From positions 6,388,501 through 6,452,500 of the forward strand of contig JAGTTD010000001.1 in assembly GCA_018398585.1 (NCBI GenBank): DNA of 64,000 bases, in the 5' to 3' direction. The notes under the pieces were generated by a model. It saw only the letters and a program-made list of their open reading frames with translations. It was not told where the DNA came from and made no database searches. The stretch comes from Simmondsia chinensis (lineage: Eukaryota; Streptophyta; Magnoliopsida; Caryophyllales; Simmondsiaceae). Positions 1-10,490 of this stretch are shown here, piece after piece (position 1 is the stretch's first letter; each line of letters begins with the position of its first letter). The position numbers and the translations under genes are program-made.

Positions 1-1
1 C

Positions 2-976
2 CCTCCATGTGCAGCCCTCTTGTGCGCAGCGGACAACCGTTAAGGATTTGTTCGACTTGTAGCTCCTGAATTCAAATTTTTCCCTAAGCGCAATCACTGC
101 CAGGTTAGTCAACAAGTCCCTCTTCGTCGTAAATATTTGATCGACTTCAATATCCTCAACCATCCGGCCCTGCGCATATACCTCGTTGATCCGGCTCCTC
201 TCATCACCGGAGCCAGCCTCATCATCAGAACGAGGATCACCAGCAGCTTGGATGTTAGGGTGGACATTCGGTTGACCGCTGGGTTCCGCATTCCGTTCCA
301 ATTCAGGTTCGACAATCAGAGGGTCTTTACGGGAAATATTACGATGCTCATAAGTGTGCCCCTCTGGAGGTGAGGCATCAGGTACAGTCGGTTGCACCTG
401 GGATAAATTGATATTGTCCAAATTATCCCATGCACTTTGATTGGAATTTTCCCAATCTCCACCTGTTGCTGTTGCCTCAACCGTCACAGTAGGCATGTTC
501 AAATCTACATCAGATGCATCTGCACGGGCTGCTTCTTCCATCCCCGCATCCATACATCCACCAGAAGTCTCGGGAACCTCAGGGTGCGAACGGCCACTAT
601 TCTCGTCACCATCGGGAATTGTTTGAAAGGGAGTTCGTTGCCAATTGAAGCTAGGATTCCTATCACCGGATGACTCTACAGTTACGATCAAAGGATGCTT
701 CGCCCTATCTTCTTTGGCTAGTGCCTTCCAAAACATAACGGACCTATCGTCAACGACATCGTACAAGGGCACGGCCGAAACAGCGGTGAAAGATTGAAAA
801 TGCATCTTTGAACCCGCATCCAACTGAGCACCAATCACCTCCGCCACAGTCCTTTGCAAACCAGCGAAGTCAGTTTTCTCATCCACAAAAATATAAGCCA
901 ATTTTTCACCAGCGTACTTTGCCCTCTCCCTAAAGTAGCCACCGTACAGAACGCATGCAATAGCAGCATCACCCAT
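2..976 (-). CDS. MULE (Mutator-like) transposase, N-terminal part, runs off left edge
   Basis: Read on the minus strand from the ATG at 976, the frame is open for 325 codons to the window edge with no stop. Residues 1-95 form a compact N-terminal region (MGDAAIACVLYGGYFRERAK, then YIFVDEKTDF and FWKALAKEDRAKHPLIVTV) of the kind found at the start of plant MURA-like proteins. An acidic, low-complexity linker follows. The last 60 codons before the edge (DQIFTTKRDLLTNLAVIALR, then EFEFRS-type text and YKSNKSLTVVRCAQEGCTWR) match the MuDR DNA-binding region, where Lys/Ser residues precede a C-x4-C-W zinc-ribbon-like motif. The catalytic DDE part would lie left of the window. The start codon sits two bases after a strong splice acceptor at 979-980. 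The absence of stops suggests recent or ongoing coding constraint. Family assignment is by motif recognition, not by search. Confidence 0.8.
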   Translation of the reverse strand, partial: MGDAAIACVLYGGYFRERAKYAGEKLAYIFVDEKTDFAGLQRTVAEVIGAQLDAGSKMHFQSFTAVSAVPLYDVVDDRSVMFWKALAKEDRAKHPLIVTVESSGDRNPSFNWQRTPFQTIPDGDENSGRSHPEVPETSGGCMDAGMEEAARADASDVDLNMPTVTVEATATGGDWENSNQSAWDNLDNINLSQVQPTVPDASPPEGHTYEHRNISRKDPLIVEPELERNAEPSGQPNVHPNIQAAGDPRSDDEAGSGDERSRINEVYAQGRMVEDIEVDQIFTTKRDLLTNLAVIALREKFEFRSYKSNKSLTVVRCAQEGCTWR

Positions 977-978
977 TA

Positions 979-2578
979 CTGTGGACAAGAAAAAAACATG
1001 ATATCAAAGCAAAATTGACATGAAACACACTAGGGTGGAATGAAAGTACAGCATTGAAACCACTAAAAACGGTGTATGATTGGTTTAAAACCATAATACA
1101 CAAATAACACTACTTTAAGAAAGAATACATGGTGTATGATTTGCGTTACAGTCATAAACAAGTTCATCACACACCTTTTAAAGCAATCATACACGGTCTA
1201 CGGTTAAGGATACCACATTCTATACACGAAAGACACCAAAACAGGTTCATCCTAGACCAATCAAACCTATCATACACGGTGTATGGTAAGCCATACACCA
1301 TTCTGTACTTGAAAGACACCAAAATAAGTTCATCATACACCCTTTGAAGCTCTCATACACAGTGTATGATGGATTATTCACCATTAATTACTTAACATAC
1401 ACAAACACAGGTTGGTTATACACCATTAAACCCAATCCTACACAGTGTATGACTGATTATACACCATTAATTACTTAACATACACATACACAGGTTGGTT
1501 ATACACCATTAAACCCAATCCTACACAGTGTATGACTGATTATACACCATTAATTACTTAACATACACATACACAGGTTGGTTATACGCCATTAAACCCA
1601 ATCATACACAGTGTATGACTGATAATACACCATTAATTACTTAACATACACATATACAGGTTGGTTATAGGCCATTAAACCCAATCATACACAGTGTATG
1701 ACTGATTATACACTTAACATACACATACACAGGTTGGTTATACGCCATTAAACCCAATCATACACAGTGTATGGTTGCTCATAAACCACTAATTACTTAA
1801 AAAACGTCTGCACAAGTTGGTTATACACCATTAAACCCAATCCTACACAGTGTATGACTGATTATACACTTAACATACACATACACAGGTTGGTTATACG
1901 CGATTAAACCCAATCCTACACAGTGTATGACTGATTATACACCATTAATTACTTAACATACACATACACAGGTTGGTTATACGCCATTAAACCCAATCAT
2001 ACACAGTGTATGGTTGCTCATAAACCACTAATTACTTAAAAAACGTCTGCACAAGTTGGTTATACACCATTAAACCCAATCGTACACAGTGTATGACTGA
2101 TTATACACCATTAATTACTTAACATACACATACACAGGTTGGTTATACACCATTAAAACCAATCATACACAGTGTATGATTGATTATACACCACTAATTA
2201 CTTAATACACACAAACACAAGTTGGTTATACACCATTAAACCCAATCCTACACAGTGTATGACTGATTATACACCATTAATTACTTAACATACACAAACA
2301 CAAATTGATTTTACACCATTCAAACCTATCATACACGGTGTATGATAGATCATACAGCACTATTTACATGAAGCACACCTAAACAAGTTGATTTCACACC
2401 ATTAAAACCTATCATACACGATGTATGACTAATCATACACCACTAATGAGTTCAAACACACCAAAAGAAAGTTATAATACATCATTTAAACCAATCATAA
2501 ACCATAAACGACTTGTAACACACCGACCTCATAGGACAAGGATACGTTAACGACAATGTCAGCAAATGGTCATGTTAC
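979..2578 (-). other. Predicted 5' leader intron of the MULE transposase gene
   Basis: The minus strand reads ...TTTTTTCTTGTCCACAG immediately before the TA-ATG of the transposase, a textbook pyrimidine-rich acceptor (AG at 980-979). A donor AAG|GTAACA lies at 2579/2578. The 1,600-bp interval between them is almost wholly occupied by the 83-bp palindromic tandem array. Splicing is inferred from the borders only. Confidence 0.5.
1129..2520. repeat. Tandem array A: about 83-bp units with a palindromic core
   Basis: The repeating unit is about 83 bp. The core AGTGTATGA occurs at 1361, 1444, 1527, 1610, 1693, 1766, 1849, 1922 and onward, so steps are 83 bp with occasional 73-bp steps caused by a 10-bp deletion. 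Each unit has the palindrome TCATACAC-N-GTGTATGA followed by an AT-rich spacer (ACACCATTAATTACTTAACA type). The central copies are nearly identical and the outer copies diverge, as expected from unequal exchange. The array lies inside the predicted leader intron of the transposase. Confidence 0.92.
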
Positions 2579-2722
2579 CTTCAGTATCTGATCTGAAAAC
2601 CGTGAAATGTGTGTAAGGACTCAACGTTGAACCTACAGCAATGCCACGAAGCTTCAAACACGATCTTAAAATGGCTTCTTCTTCTTCTTCTTCCGAGGGC
2701 CCAATGTAGCAGATTGAGAGAA
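2579..2722 (-). other. Predicted non-coding leader exon of the MULE transposase gene
   Basis: This stretch between the repeat arrays is not repetitive. On the minus strand it contains a (GAA)n run near 2679-2697 and ends in a consensus donor at 2579/2578. It has no long open frame on the minus strand that joins the transposase. The upstream limit is a guess. Confidence 0.35.
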
Positions 2723-2929
2723 AAATGAGAGAAAAATGGACTTGGGGAATTCAGATTAAGAGAAAAGTAACAAATACCATGAATAAGAGGTGAGTAAATG
2801 GGCGGGAAATGAGAAGAAGGGAGGAATAGAGTGAGAAGCAAGTTACATGACATAAAGTAAAAATATGTACTTTTGCAATAAATGAAGAGAGAGGAAATGG
2901 AGTGGAGAGAGGCTAAAGTACAGTAATCG

Positions 2930-2998
2930 GCTGCGCATTAAATGAGGAGAGAGAAAGGGGACGGGTTGGGGGGGGGGGTGAATGGGAGGGCCTTTTTG
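2930..2998 (+). repeat. G-rich direct repeat, left copy
   Basis: ATTAAATGAGGAGAGAGAAA followed by GGGGACGG, a long G run and GGGAGGGC-TTTTTG is repeated at 5757-5840. The two copies share orientation, whereas the adjacent 19-bp arms are inverted, so a simple insertion does not explain the layout. Confidence 0.7.
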
Positions 2999-3017
2999 AA
3001 GGAAAATCGTACGGATT
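2999..3017 (+). repeat. Left arm of a perfect 19-bp inverted repeat bounding array B
   Basis: AAGGAAAATCGTACGGATT here is the exact reverse complement of 5906-5924. Just outside it lies a G-rich segment (2930-2998) that is repeated in direct orientation at 5757-5840. It may be a terminal inverted repeat of a smaller element or a rearranged MULE terminus. Confidence 0.75.
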
Positions 3018-3049
3018 ACTATACTCAAAATCTATATTTTTTTTCTAAA

Positions 3050-5600
3050 TACACATTACTAAAATACACAAATACACGTTGATTTTACACAAATATAACC
3101 CATCATATACCGTGTATGAAGTGCATCATACACCAATAAAACTTGAACTACACGTATATAGATTCGATTTCAGACCCCTGTACCCCTAATAACTTGAAAA
3201 AAAACAGCAAAAGTTGATTTTATGCCAATAAAACCTATCATACATTGTGTATGACAAGCTCTTTACCGCTAATTACTTCTAATATACCTGAATAAGGTCA
3301 CTTTACACCACTATAAAGCATCATACCCAGTTTATGATTCGATTCCAGACCACTGTACCCCTAATTACTTGAAAAAAAACAGCATAAGTTAATTTTATGC
3401 CATTACAACCTATCATACATTGGGTATGATACGTCATTTACCACTAACTGTTTAGAACTAAACCTGAATAAGCTCATTTCAAACCATTAAAACGAATCAT
3501 ATCCAGTGTATGATTCAATTTCAGACCACTTACCCCTAATTACTTGAAAAAACAGCAAAAGTTAATTTTTTGCCATTATAACGTATCATACATTGTGTAT
3601 GAGAAGTCATTTACAACTAATTCCTTGAAATAAACCTGAATAAGTTCATTTTACACCATTAAAACGCATCATACCCAGTGCATGATTCGATTTCATCCCA
3701 CTGTAACAGTAAATAGTTGAAAAAACCAGTAAAAGTTGATTTTATGCCATTAAACCTATCATACGTTGTGTATTACAAGTCATTTACCACTAATTTCTTG
3801 TAATACACCTGAATAAGCTCATTTTAAACCATGAAAACGAATCATACCCAGTGTATGATTCGATTTCAGACCACTTACCCCTAATTACTTGAAAAAAACA
3901 GCAAAAGTTAATTTTATGCCATTAACACCTATAATAATTTGTGTATGATAAGTGATTTACAACTAATTGCTTGAAATAAACCTGAATAAGTTTATTTTAC
4001 ACCATTAAAACACATCATACCCATTGTATGATTCGATTCAGCCCTCTGTAACAGTAATTAGAAGGTAAAACCAGTAAAAGTTGATTTGTTGACATTATAA
4101 CCTATCATACATTGTGTATGATAAGGCATTTACAACTAATTGCTTGAAAAACACCTGAATAAGTTCATTTTACAACATTAAAATGTATCATACCCATTGT
4201 ATGATTCGATTTCATCCCACTGTAACAGTAATTAGTTGAAAAAACCAGTAAAAGTTGATTTTATGCCATTATAACCTATCATACATTGTGTATGACAAGT
4301 CATTTACCACTAATTTCTTATAATAAACCTGAATAAGTTTATTTTACACCATTAAAACACATCATACCCAGTATATGATACGATTTCAGACCACTTACCC
4401 CTAATTACTTGAAAAAAATAGCAAAAGTTAATTTTATGCCATTAACACCTATAATAATTTGTGTATGATAAGTGATTTACAACTAATTGCTTGAAATAAA
4501 CCTGAATAAGTTCATTTTACACCATTAAAACACATCATACCCATTGTATGATTCGATTCAGCCCTCTGTAACAGTAATTAGAAGTAAAAACCAGTAAAAG
4601 TTGATTTTTTGACATTATAACCTATCCTACATTGTGTATGATAAGTCATTTACAACTAATTGCTTGAAAAGAACCTGAATAAGTTCATTTTACACCATTA
4701 AAATGTATCATACCCATTGTATGATTCGATTTCATCCCACTGTAATAGTAATTAGTTGAAAAAAACAGCAAAAGTTGATTTTATGCCATTATAACCTATC
4801 ATACATTGTGTATGACAAGTCATTTACCACTAATTTCTTGTAATACACCCGAATAAGTTCATTTTACACCATTAAAACGCATCATACCTAGTGTATGATT
4901 CGATTTCATCCCACTGTACGTCTAATTACTTGAAAAAAAACAGCAACAGTTGATTTCATGCGATTATAACCTATCATACATTGTGTATGATAAGTCATTT
5001 ACCACTAATTGTTTTAATAAAACCTGAAAAGGTTCATTTTAGACCATTTCAGAGTATCATACCCATTGTATGATTAGATTTCAGCCCACTGTAACAGTAA
5101 TTACTTGAAAAAAAAAAGCAAAAGTTGATTTTTTGCCATTATAACCTATCATACATTGTGTATGACAAGGCATTTACCACTAATTGCTTGAACTACACCT
5201 GAATAAGTTCATTTTACACCATTTTAACTCATCATACCCATTGTATGATTCGATTTCAGCCCACTGTAATAGTAATTACTTGAAAAAAACAGCAAAAGTT
5301 GATTTTATGCCATTATAACCTATCATACATTGTGTATGACAAGTCATTTACCACTAATTGCTTGGAATACACCTGAATAAGTTCATTTTACACCATTAAA
5401 ACGCATCATACCTAATGTATGATTCGATTTCATCCAACTGTACGTCTAATTACTTGAAACAAAAAGCAAAAGTTGATTTTATGCCATTATAACCTATCAT
5501 ACATTGTGTATGATAAGTCTTTTACCACTAATTTCTTGTGATACACCTGAATAAGCTTATTTTACACCATTAAAAGGAATCATACCCAATGTATGATTTT
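3050..5600. repeat. Tandem array B: about 174-bp dimeric units, two palindromes per unit
   Basis: The anchor TTGTGTATGA recurs at about 3247, 3422, 3595, 3768, 3941, 4114, 4288, 4461, 4634, 4808, 4983, 5158, 5332 and 5506, giving steps of 173-175 bp over 14 copies. Each unit has two palindromic half-units, TATCATACATTGTGTATGA and ATCATACCCAGTGTATGATT, spaced about 87 bp apart. The unit therefore looks like a dimer of an array A-like monomer that has become a higher-order repeat. Confidence 0.92.
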
Positions 5601-5756
5601 ATCAATTACTTCAAGCACGCCTAAACAAGGTCTGGGAGGGAAGAAGAAGAAAGGGCAAATTTGGAAATTATATTTTTTTTTGGACAAAAAAAAATTCAAA
5701 AGGAAAAAAAAAATGAAGAAAAAGAGAGTGAAACGTCAAAAGAGTTTACTTTTGCC

Positions 5757-5840
5757 TGCCTTGCATTAAATGAGGAGAGAGAAAGAGAGAGAGAGAGAGG
5801 GGACGGATGGGGGGGGGGGGGTGAGGTGGGAGGGCATTTT
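5757..5840 (+). repeat. G-rich direct repeat, right copy, with (GA)n expansion
   Basis: Same sequence as 2930-2998 but with an expanded GAGAGA tract before GGGGACGG and a G run of about 13. It lies inside the candidate MULE terminus. Confidence 0.7.
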
Positions 5841-5905
5841 TGTCCAAAAGAGTCTATTTATGGTTAAAGGGGTCTAAAAAACATTAAGGGGGGGCTGGGG
5901 GGTCC

Positions 5906-5924
5906 AATCCGTACGATTTTCCTT
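5906..5924 (-). repeat. Right arm of the 19-bp inverted repeat; candidate MULE 5' terminus
   Basis: Read leftwards on the minus strand, this begins AAGGAAAATCGTACGGATT, then GGACCCCCCAGCCCCCCC, then further on GACAAAAATGCCCTCCCACC. Plant MULE termini often have this kind of C-rich, GGAC-containing sequence, so 5924 is the best candidate for the outer end of the transposon whose transposase lies at 2-976. No clear 9-bp target duplication can be shown because the other end is outside the window. Confidence 0.5.
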
Positions 5925-6550
5925 TTTTTTACCGATGTCCAAATTGAATAAAGAATCAATTTAACATAAACATTTCAATTTAAATAGGTTATTGTTTGAC
6001 CCAAAAAAAAAGGTTGTTGTAATAATAAGGCAAAAATTGTTGTTTTCAGAGCAATAATACGACTTAAATTGAATAATATCTCCAAATTTCATAAGTTGCT
6101 CTGAGATTAATATTTTTGTTATGCTCATAATAATGTACTTTAAATAACTTATAGTTTGAAGACATCTAGTCCTTCAAGGACACGGCCTAATAGTCTCCAA
6201 TCCATTGGAGGCATTTCCCCCCATTGACCATAACAATGTAAAAAAGGGGTTTTTTTTTTTTTTTTTTAATACTAAAATTCACATAAACTTTAGGCCGGTT
6301 TCAAAAAACCATCTATATTTTCTATGTTTTCAGTAGGTGCGCACCTACAGGAAATTTTTTGGTTGCTATAGCATATGACTATATATGCAAGAAAGGGAAG
6401 TGTCATTGGAAAGACTGTTTGGAGAGATGTATTCCGCTGGATTTTGTGTTTGGCGTCTTCTTCATGGTTGATTGAGCACTGACGATGGGCTCCTGCGAAG
6501 AGGTGGGTTCATCCCGAGTCAATGTTTGTTGTGTAGATCTAGTTGTGAAT
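5925..6550. other. Intergenic stretch without a recognisable gene
   Basis: AT-rich sequence with homopolymer runs (T run near 6251-6267) and the short palindrome GTAGGTGCGCACCTAC near 6334-6349. From about 6360 the text becomes less AT-rich and ends at the left LTR of the small Gypsy element. It may be part of an older element into which that LTR element inserted. I see no gene. Confidence 0.5.
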
Positions 6551-7102
6551 TGATAGAAACCAAATATAATCTAGCTTAAATCAATGAAAATCAGAAGCTA
6601 ATATAGATACATATTGATAGATGAATTCCAATAATGGAGGATTTACATAAAAGAAAAGCGAGAAGACATAGATTTAGAGTTTGGGAGAGAAGAAGAAGAA
6701 GAAACACACACAATTTATCACATACCTCAACCCTAATCCATCACTCTCTATTTATAGACAAAATATCCACAAAATATCTATGGTGAAGTGGCAGGTCATG
6801 GAAAATTCGGGAAGGAGGCCGCTGATGGTGCTGCTGTGGCAGGGATGATGGGCGAGCATGGAGGGAAGGTGCTGATGGGCTCCTGGCAGTAGCTGGGTGT
6901 GTGCTGAGGTACCGCCATATATATAGGATCCACAGAAAGGATGGCGAGATGTGTTCAGGCGGTAATGGATTTGGTTGGCGGCTAGTTATCGAGTGGTCGT
7001 AAGAGTATTGGCGGTAGACTGGGAAGGTGCCTATGGCAGTAGGGATGATGGCAGAAACTGGGAAGGAGGTCCTCACAGTTAGGTGACACCCGATGTGTAT
7101 CA
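6551..7102 (-). repeat. 3' LTR of the small Gypsy element
   Basis: 552 bp, nearly the same as 8526-9096. It contains TATAAATA on the minus strand (6749-6756) as the likely TATA box. Confidence 0.85.
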
Positions 7103-7120
7103 ATACCGCCCCCTTGAAAC
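7103..7120 (-). other. Polypurine tract of the small Gypsy element
   Basis: The minus strand reads TTTCAAGGGGGCGGTAT directly before the TG of the 3' LTR, the expected place and composition for plus-strand priming. Confidence 0.65.
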
Positions 7121-7224
7121 GATCCTCATCCTCAAGGATCGAGAGTAAGGTAGCTGCCCAGGCGGGTGGGGACCAATGGGATGACGTTCTTCTGTACACC
7201 AAATCTCACTTTGGGTCGTATCAC

Positions 7225-7644
7225 TTATTTCCCCTCCAAAGACCCTTGGCCCCAAGGGTCATGGACACTGAGCCAACTCCGGAATATAGAAAACTCTTCC
7301 AGGTCAAATACTAACTTTTGCAACTTCAGCAAGACATGAGCCGTGGGCCATCTTTCTGGAAATGGCATAGTACTATCCGTGAGGGGTTCTCGATGCTTGA
7401 TGAATTGGTGGGATAGTGGAAGCTTGGCGGAAGCTGTGAAAATGTCCTCAAACTCTAAAAGTAGCCGCTGAAGTTCTGGAGGATTGGATTCGGTTGGCAG
7501 ATCTATTTTGGCGAAGAGCAGTAGAGGTGGGTCAGCGATCAAAGTCACCGAGATGGTGAAGGATGGAGCTGTTGTAGAGACAATATGTTTCCCATCTGCC
7601 TTTGTTACGAAAGGGTGACTGACGTCATCGATGGAGACGCCCAA
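7225..7644 (-). pseudogene. Gypsy pol remnant: linker upstream of reverse transcriptase
   Basis: The frame contains LQRLLLEFEDIFTASAKLPL followed by a degenerate HQFIKHREPL. This resembles the segment between protease and RT in Gypsy polyproteins (LLxEFxDIFxxPxxLPPxRxxDHxI). RT itself is missing, so a deletion removed most of pol. Confidence 0.65.
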
Positions 7645-7902
7645 AAGTGGGGTAATGGTGGTATCCGGGATTGAATCTGGGCCCGTATCTAATGCAGGCT
7701 ATGAAGGAGAGGCGTCGCCCTCATCAAGTTTGGTGAGTGGCACATTTGGCTGACCCCGAGGTGTGTCGTCGGTTGGCGAAAGCTGCTGGGGTGGGAGGTT
7801 GGCAGCACGGTCTTTCACAAGACTTAGCGTGAGCATGTTTGGCATTGGCCCTCGAGACCCTTTGCCAGCTTTCTTCTCAAGGTAGGCGAGATTACGCTCC
7901 TG

Positions 7903-8205
7903 CTACTTGGCCAGCAATTTGGCGTCATGAACTGTTTGGGGCCTGAACAAGCTAACGCCTTCAGCTATCTCGTCCCGCAAGCCGTCTATCATCAGCTGAA
8001 CCTTATGTTCTTCCGTCAACCCACACTTGTCCACTAGGGACTCAAACCAGCTCAGGTACTCGCCAACACTTCCCGTTTGGCGGAGATGCATGAACTCCGT
8101 GAGGGAGTTGTTCGGGGTACTCAAGTACGTCTCACAACTATGTAACCACCCCTCCACACTATTACCACTGAATCTAAGAAATTCGATCTTAGTAAATTGG
8201 GTCAG
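7903..8205 (-). pseudogene. Gag fragment (retrotransposon gag domain)
   Basis: The frame reads GWLHSCETYLS near the start, then FMHLRQTGSVGEYLSWFESL and a stretch ending MIDGLRDEIAEGV. These are the hallmark helices of the Ty3/Gypsy capsid domain, with the conserved QxGSVxEYxxxFE pattern. No zinc knuckle remains. The ends are open and no complete gag can be assembled. Confidence 0.75.
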
Positions 8206-8511
8206 AGCTTAGTAATTACCTCGTGTGATGTCCGAAGCGATGGCGGTGAAAAAATTGGTGGTGAACTGAGGGACTCGTTAAGGCATTTGTTCAAACACCT
8301 TGTGTGCAGGTCGGTGGACGACTGGTTTTTTTGACAGTTTGATCGGAGATGAAGTGGTGAATAGAGTTGGGATGATGAAAACAATGAAGAGCAGCTACCG
8401 ATGGTGGTGATGGGTTGACGATGATGAAGGTGATTTGATGATCGGTGGGATGCTTGGTGATTTGAAGATGATGGTGATTCCCAACGATGGCAACGGTGTC
8501 GAGGATAGGTT

Positions 8512-8523
8512 GCTTTGATACCA
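8512..8523 (-). other. Primer-binding site (initiator tRNA-Met type)
   Basis: TGGTATCAAAGC on the minus strand lies two bases inside the 5' LTR. It differs from the usual TGGTATCAGAGC by one base. Confidence 0.75.
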
Positions 8524-8525
8524 AT

Positions 8526-9096
8526 TGATACACACCAAATATAATTTAGCTTAAATCAATGGAAATCACAAGCTAATATAGATATATATTAATAGAGGAG
8601 TTCCAATAATAGAAGATTTACATAAAAGAAATGAGAGAAGACATAGACTTAGTTTGAGGGAGAAGAAAAAGAAATACACACAATTTATCACACACCTCAA
8701 CCCTAATCCATCACTCCATATTTATAGACAAAATATACAAAATATCTATGGTGAGATGGTAAGCCATGGAAGATTCTGGAAGGAGGCCATTGATGGCGCT
8801 GCTGTGGTAGGGCTGATGGGCGAGCATGGGGGGAAGGCGCTGATGGGGTCCTGGCAGTAGCTGGGTGTGTGCTGAGGTACCACCATATATGTAGGATCCA
8901 CGGGAAGGATGGCAAGATGTGTTCAGGCAGTAATGGAGGACAAGAGGCTAGCGGGTATGGAGATCTGGTTGGCGGTTGGTTATCGGGTGGTTGTAAGAGT
9001 GTTGGCGGTAGACTGGGAAGGTGCGTATGGCAGTAGGGATGATGGCGATAATTGGAAGGGAGGTCCCGATGGCTAGGCGACTCCCGATGCGTATCA
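8526..9096 (-). repeat. 5' LTR of the small Gypsy element
   Basis: 571 bp. It begins TGATACGCATCGGG on the minus strand and ends GTGTATCA. The TATA box TATAAATA is at 8719-8726 on the minus strand. Confidence 0.85.
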
Positions 9097-9495
9097 GAAA
9101 TCCAATTGTCATATTTTCTTTGATTTTTTTTTTTTTTAAAGAAGATATGGCGATGTATTGTTGGTTGATTTCAAATTCCGAGTTGTTTTGACTTCAGGAC
9201 TCTGATTGACTAGGTTGGGTCCCAGATCTAAAATAGAAGATGGATTAGTACATTTCGTAGGATTGCTATGGTTGTAACAGTTTACTATATTTGAAGTGAA
9301 TAAAATAATGTATTATTTAGAGGAAGGGCTAAATGTGAGTAGGACCTTAATATAGTTAAAGTATGGAATTGTTTCATTTTCTTGTATAAGGCTTGTTGGA
9401 TGCCTGGGTGGGATCGCGGATGTAAATATTGCCTGACTCTTTTATTGTGCTCTATCAATTGAATGAAAATTTTCTCGCTTGCCATTTGATAAAAA
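9097..9495 (+). other. Flank of the Gypsy element; possible 3' tail of an older transcript or LINE
   Basis: Non-coding text that ends in a T/A-rich tail with an A run at about 9491-9499, resembling the end of a retroposed or LINE-like sequence. No coding domain is visible and the identity is not established. Confidence 0.25.
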
Positions 9496-9499
9496 AAAA

Positions 9500-9753
9500 T
9501 ATCGATGAGTTTTTACTGACGTGACATTGCAAAAGAAAAGGAAAATGCTGAAAATAATTAAAATTTTCCCAATCATTTTACACAGTTAAAAATATTCTTT
9601 AAAAATCAAAATAATATGTAAATATTTTTTAAATGACTTTTGATAATTAAAACAATAAATTAAGTATCTAAGAAATTTAACATAATTCACAAAATATTTT
9701 AAATATTTAAAAGTTTAGAAATATTTCAAATGTATTTGAAATATTTATATATA

Positions 9754-9826
<73 letters not shown>

Positions 9827-10350
9827 TTTTAAATTTACTTTAAATTATTTAAAACATTCTTTAATATTAAATAATATTATAAATATAAGAAATATTTTAA
9901 AAATAGAAAATATTATAAATATAAGAAATAGTTTAAATTTAAAGAAATTTTGTAAAATATATTAAATATTTCAAGAATATTGTAAATATTCAAACAATAT
10001 TCTGAATTTAAATGCAAATTCCCAATTTTCTAAGTAGTTAAAAAATACTTTTTCTAATTTCAATTTTTAAACAATTTAAAATATATACATATATATAATA
10101 AAAATATTTTTTAAATATCTAAAATATTTTTTAAGTATTTAAAATATTTACTAAAATAAATTAAATATTTATAAATATATAACTGTTTTTCTAAACATTT
10201 AAATTTTTAAAAATATTTACAAATCTTTTAGATATTAATATTTTGAAATCTTTAAAATTATTTCAAAACTAAATTCTAATTTTTTAATCATTTTATTTTT
10301 ACAATGCCTTACCAAAAACTAATAGATGTTAAAATTGTGAAATTAATGTA
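9500..10350. other. Very AT-rich intergenic stretch
   Basis: More than 80 percent A+T by eye, with many AAATATTTT-like words and the (TA)n tract. I see no gene or element in it. Confidence 0.7.
9755..9822. repeat. (TA)n microsatellite
   Basis: An uninterrupted TA run of about 33 repeats. Confidence 0.95.
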
Positions 10351-10362
10351 AAAAAAAAAAAG

Positions 10363-10490
10363 GAACATACCCAGTGCCTCAGGGGCTACCGCCTACGCAA
10401 GGTCTGGGGGGACGGATATATGCAGCCTTTCCCCTTCAGGGTGTTAACCTGAAGAGAGACTGTTTCCCAGTGCCCCCAGCCTGAGGGTGA
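10363..10490 (+). mobile_element. Au-type SINE
   Basis: The sequence has the order of landmarks typical of the plant Au SINE: AACATACCCAGTG, then CAAGGTCTGGGG, then ATGCAGCCTTTCCCC, then GAGAGACTGTTTCCC. It is a G+C-rich island in AT-rich DNA and is preceded by an A run. The copy is diverged (for example GAGAGACTG for the usual GAGAGGCTG). Confidence 0.7.

Larger units (their letters stand above)
6551..9096 (-). mobile_element. Small internally deleted Ty3/Gypsy LTR retrotransposon
   Basis: The two LTRs (6551-7102 and 8526-9096) are direct repeats that begin TGATA and end TATCA. The orientation is minus: an initiator-methionine-type primer-binding site abuts the right LTR and a G-rich polypurine tract abuts the left LTR. 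Only about 1.4 kb of internal sequence remains. It holds a gag fragment, and a short piece of the pol linker before reverse transcriptase. RT, RNase H and integrase are missing, so the element cannot be autonomous. The flanking 5-mers are TGAAT on the left and GAAAT on the right, an imperfect target duplication. Confidence 0.88.

Noticed and set aside
2581..3028. Two small minus-strand ORFs between the repeat arrays
   Set aside because: They read Ser/His/Pro-rich low-complexity sequence from purine-rich promoter DNA and join nothing.
1129..5600. Regular repeats with palindromic cores resembling a CRISPR array
   Set aside because: The spacers are themselves repeated, the period is 83 or 174 bp, and the setting is a plant nuclear genome. 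This is a tandem satellite-like array.
6741..7202. 153-codon minus ORF in the left LTR of the small Gypsy element
   Set aside because: It lies in the LTR, is Ser/Pro/His-rich, and its counterpart in the other LTR is broken. It does not look like a gene.
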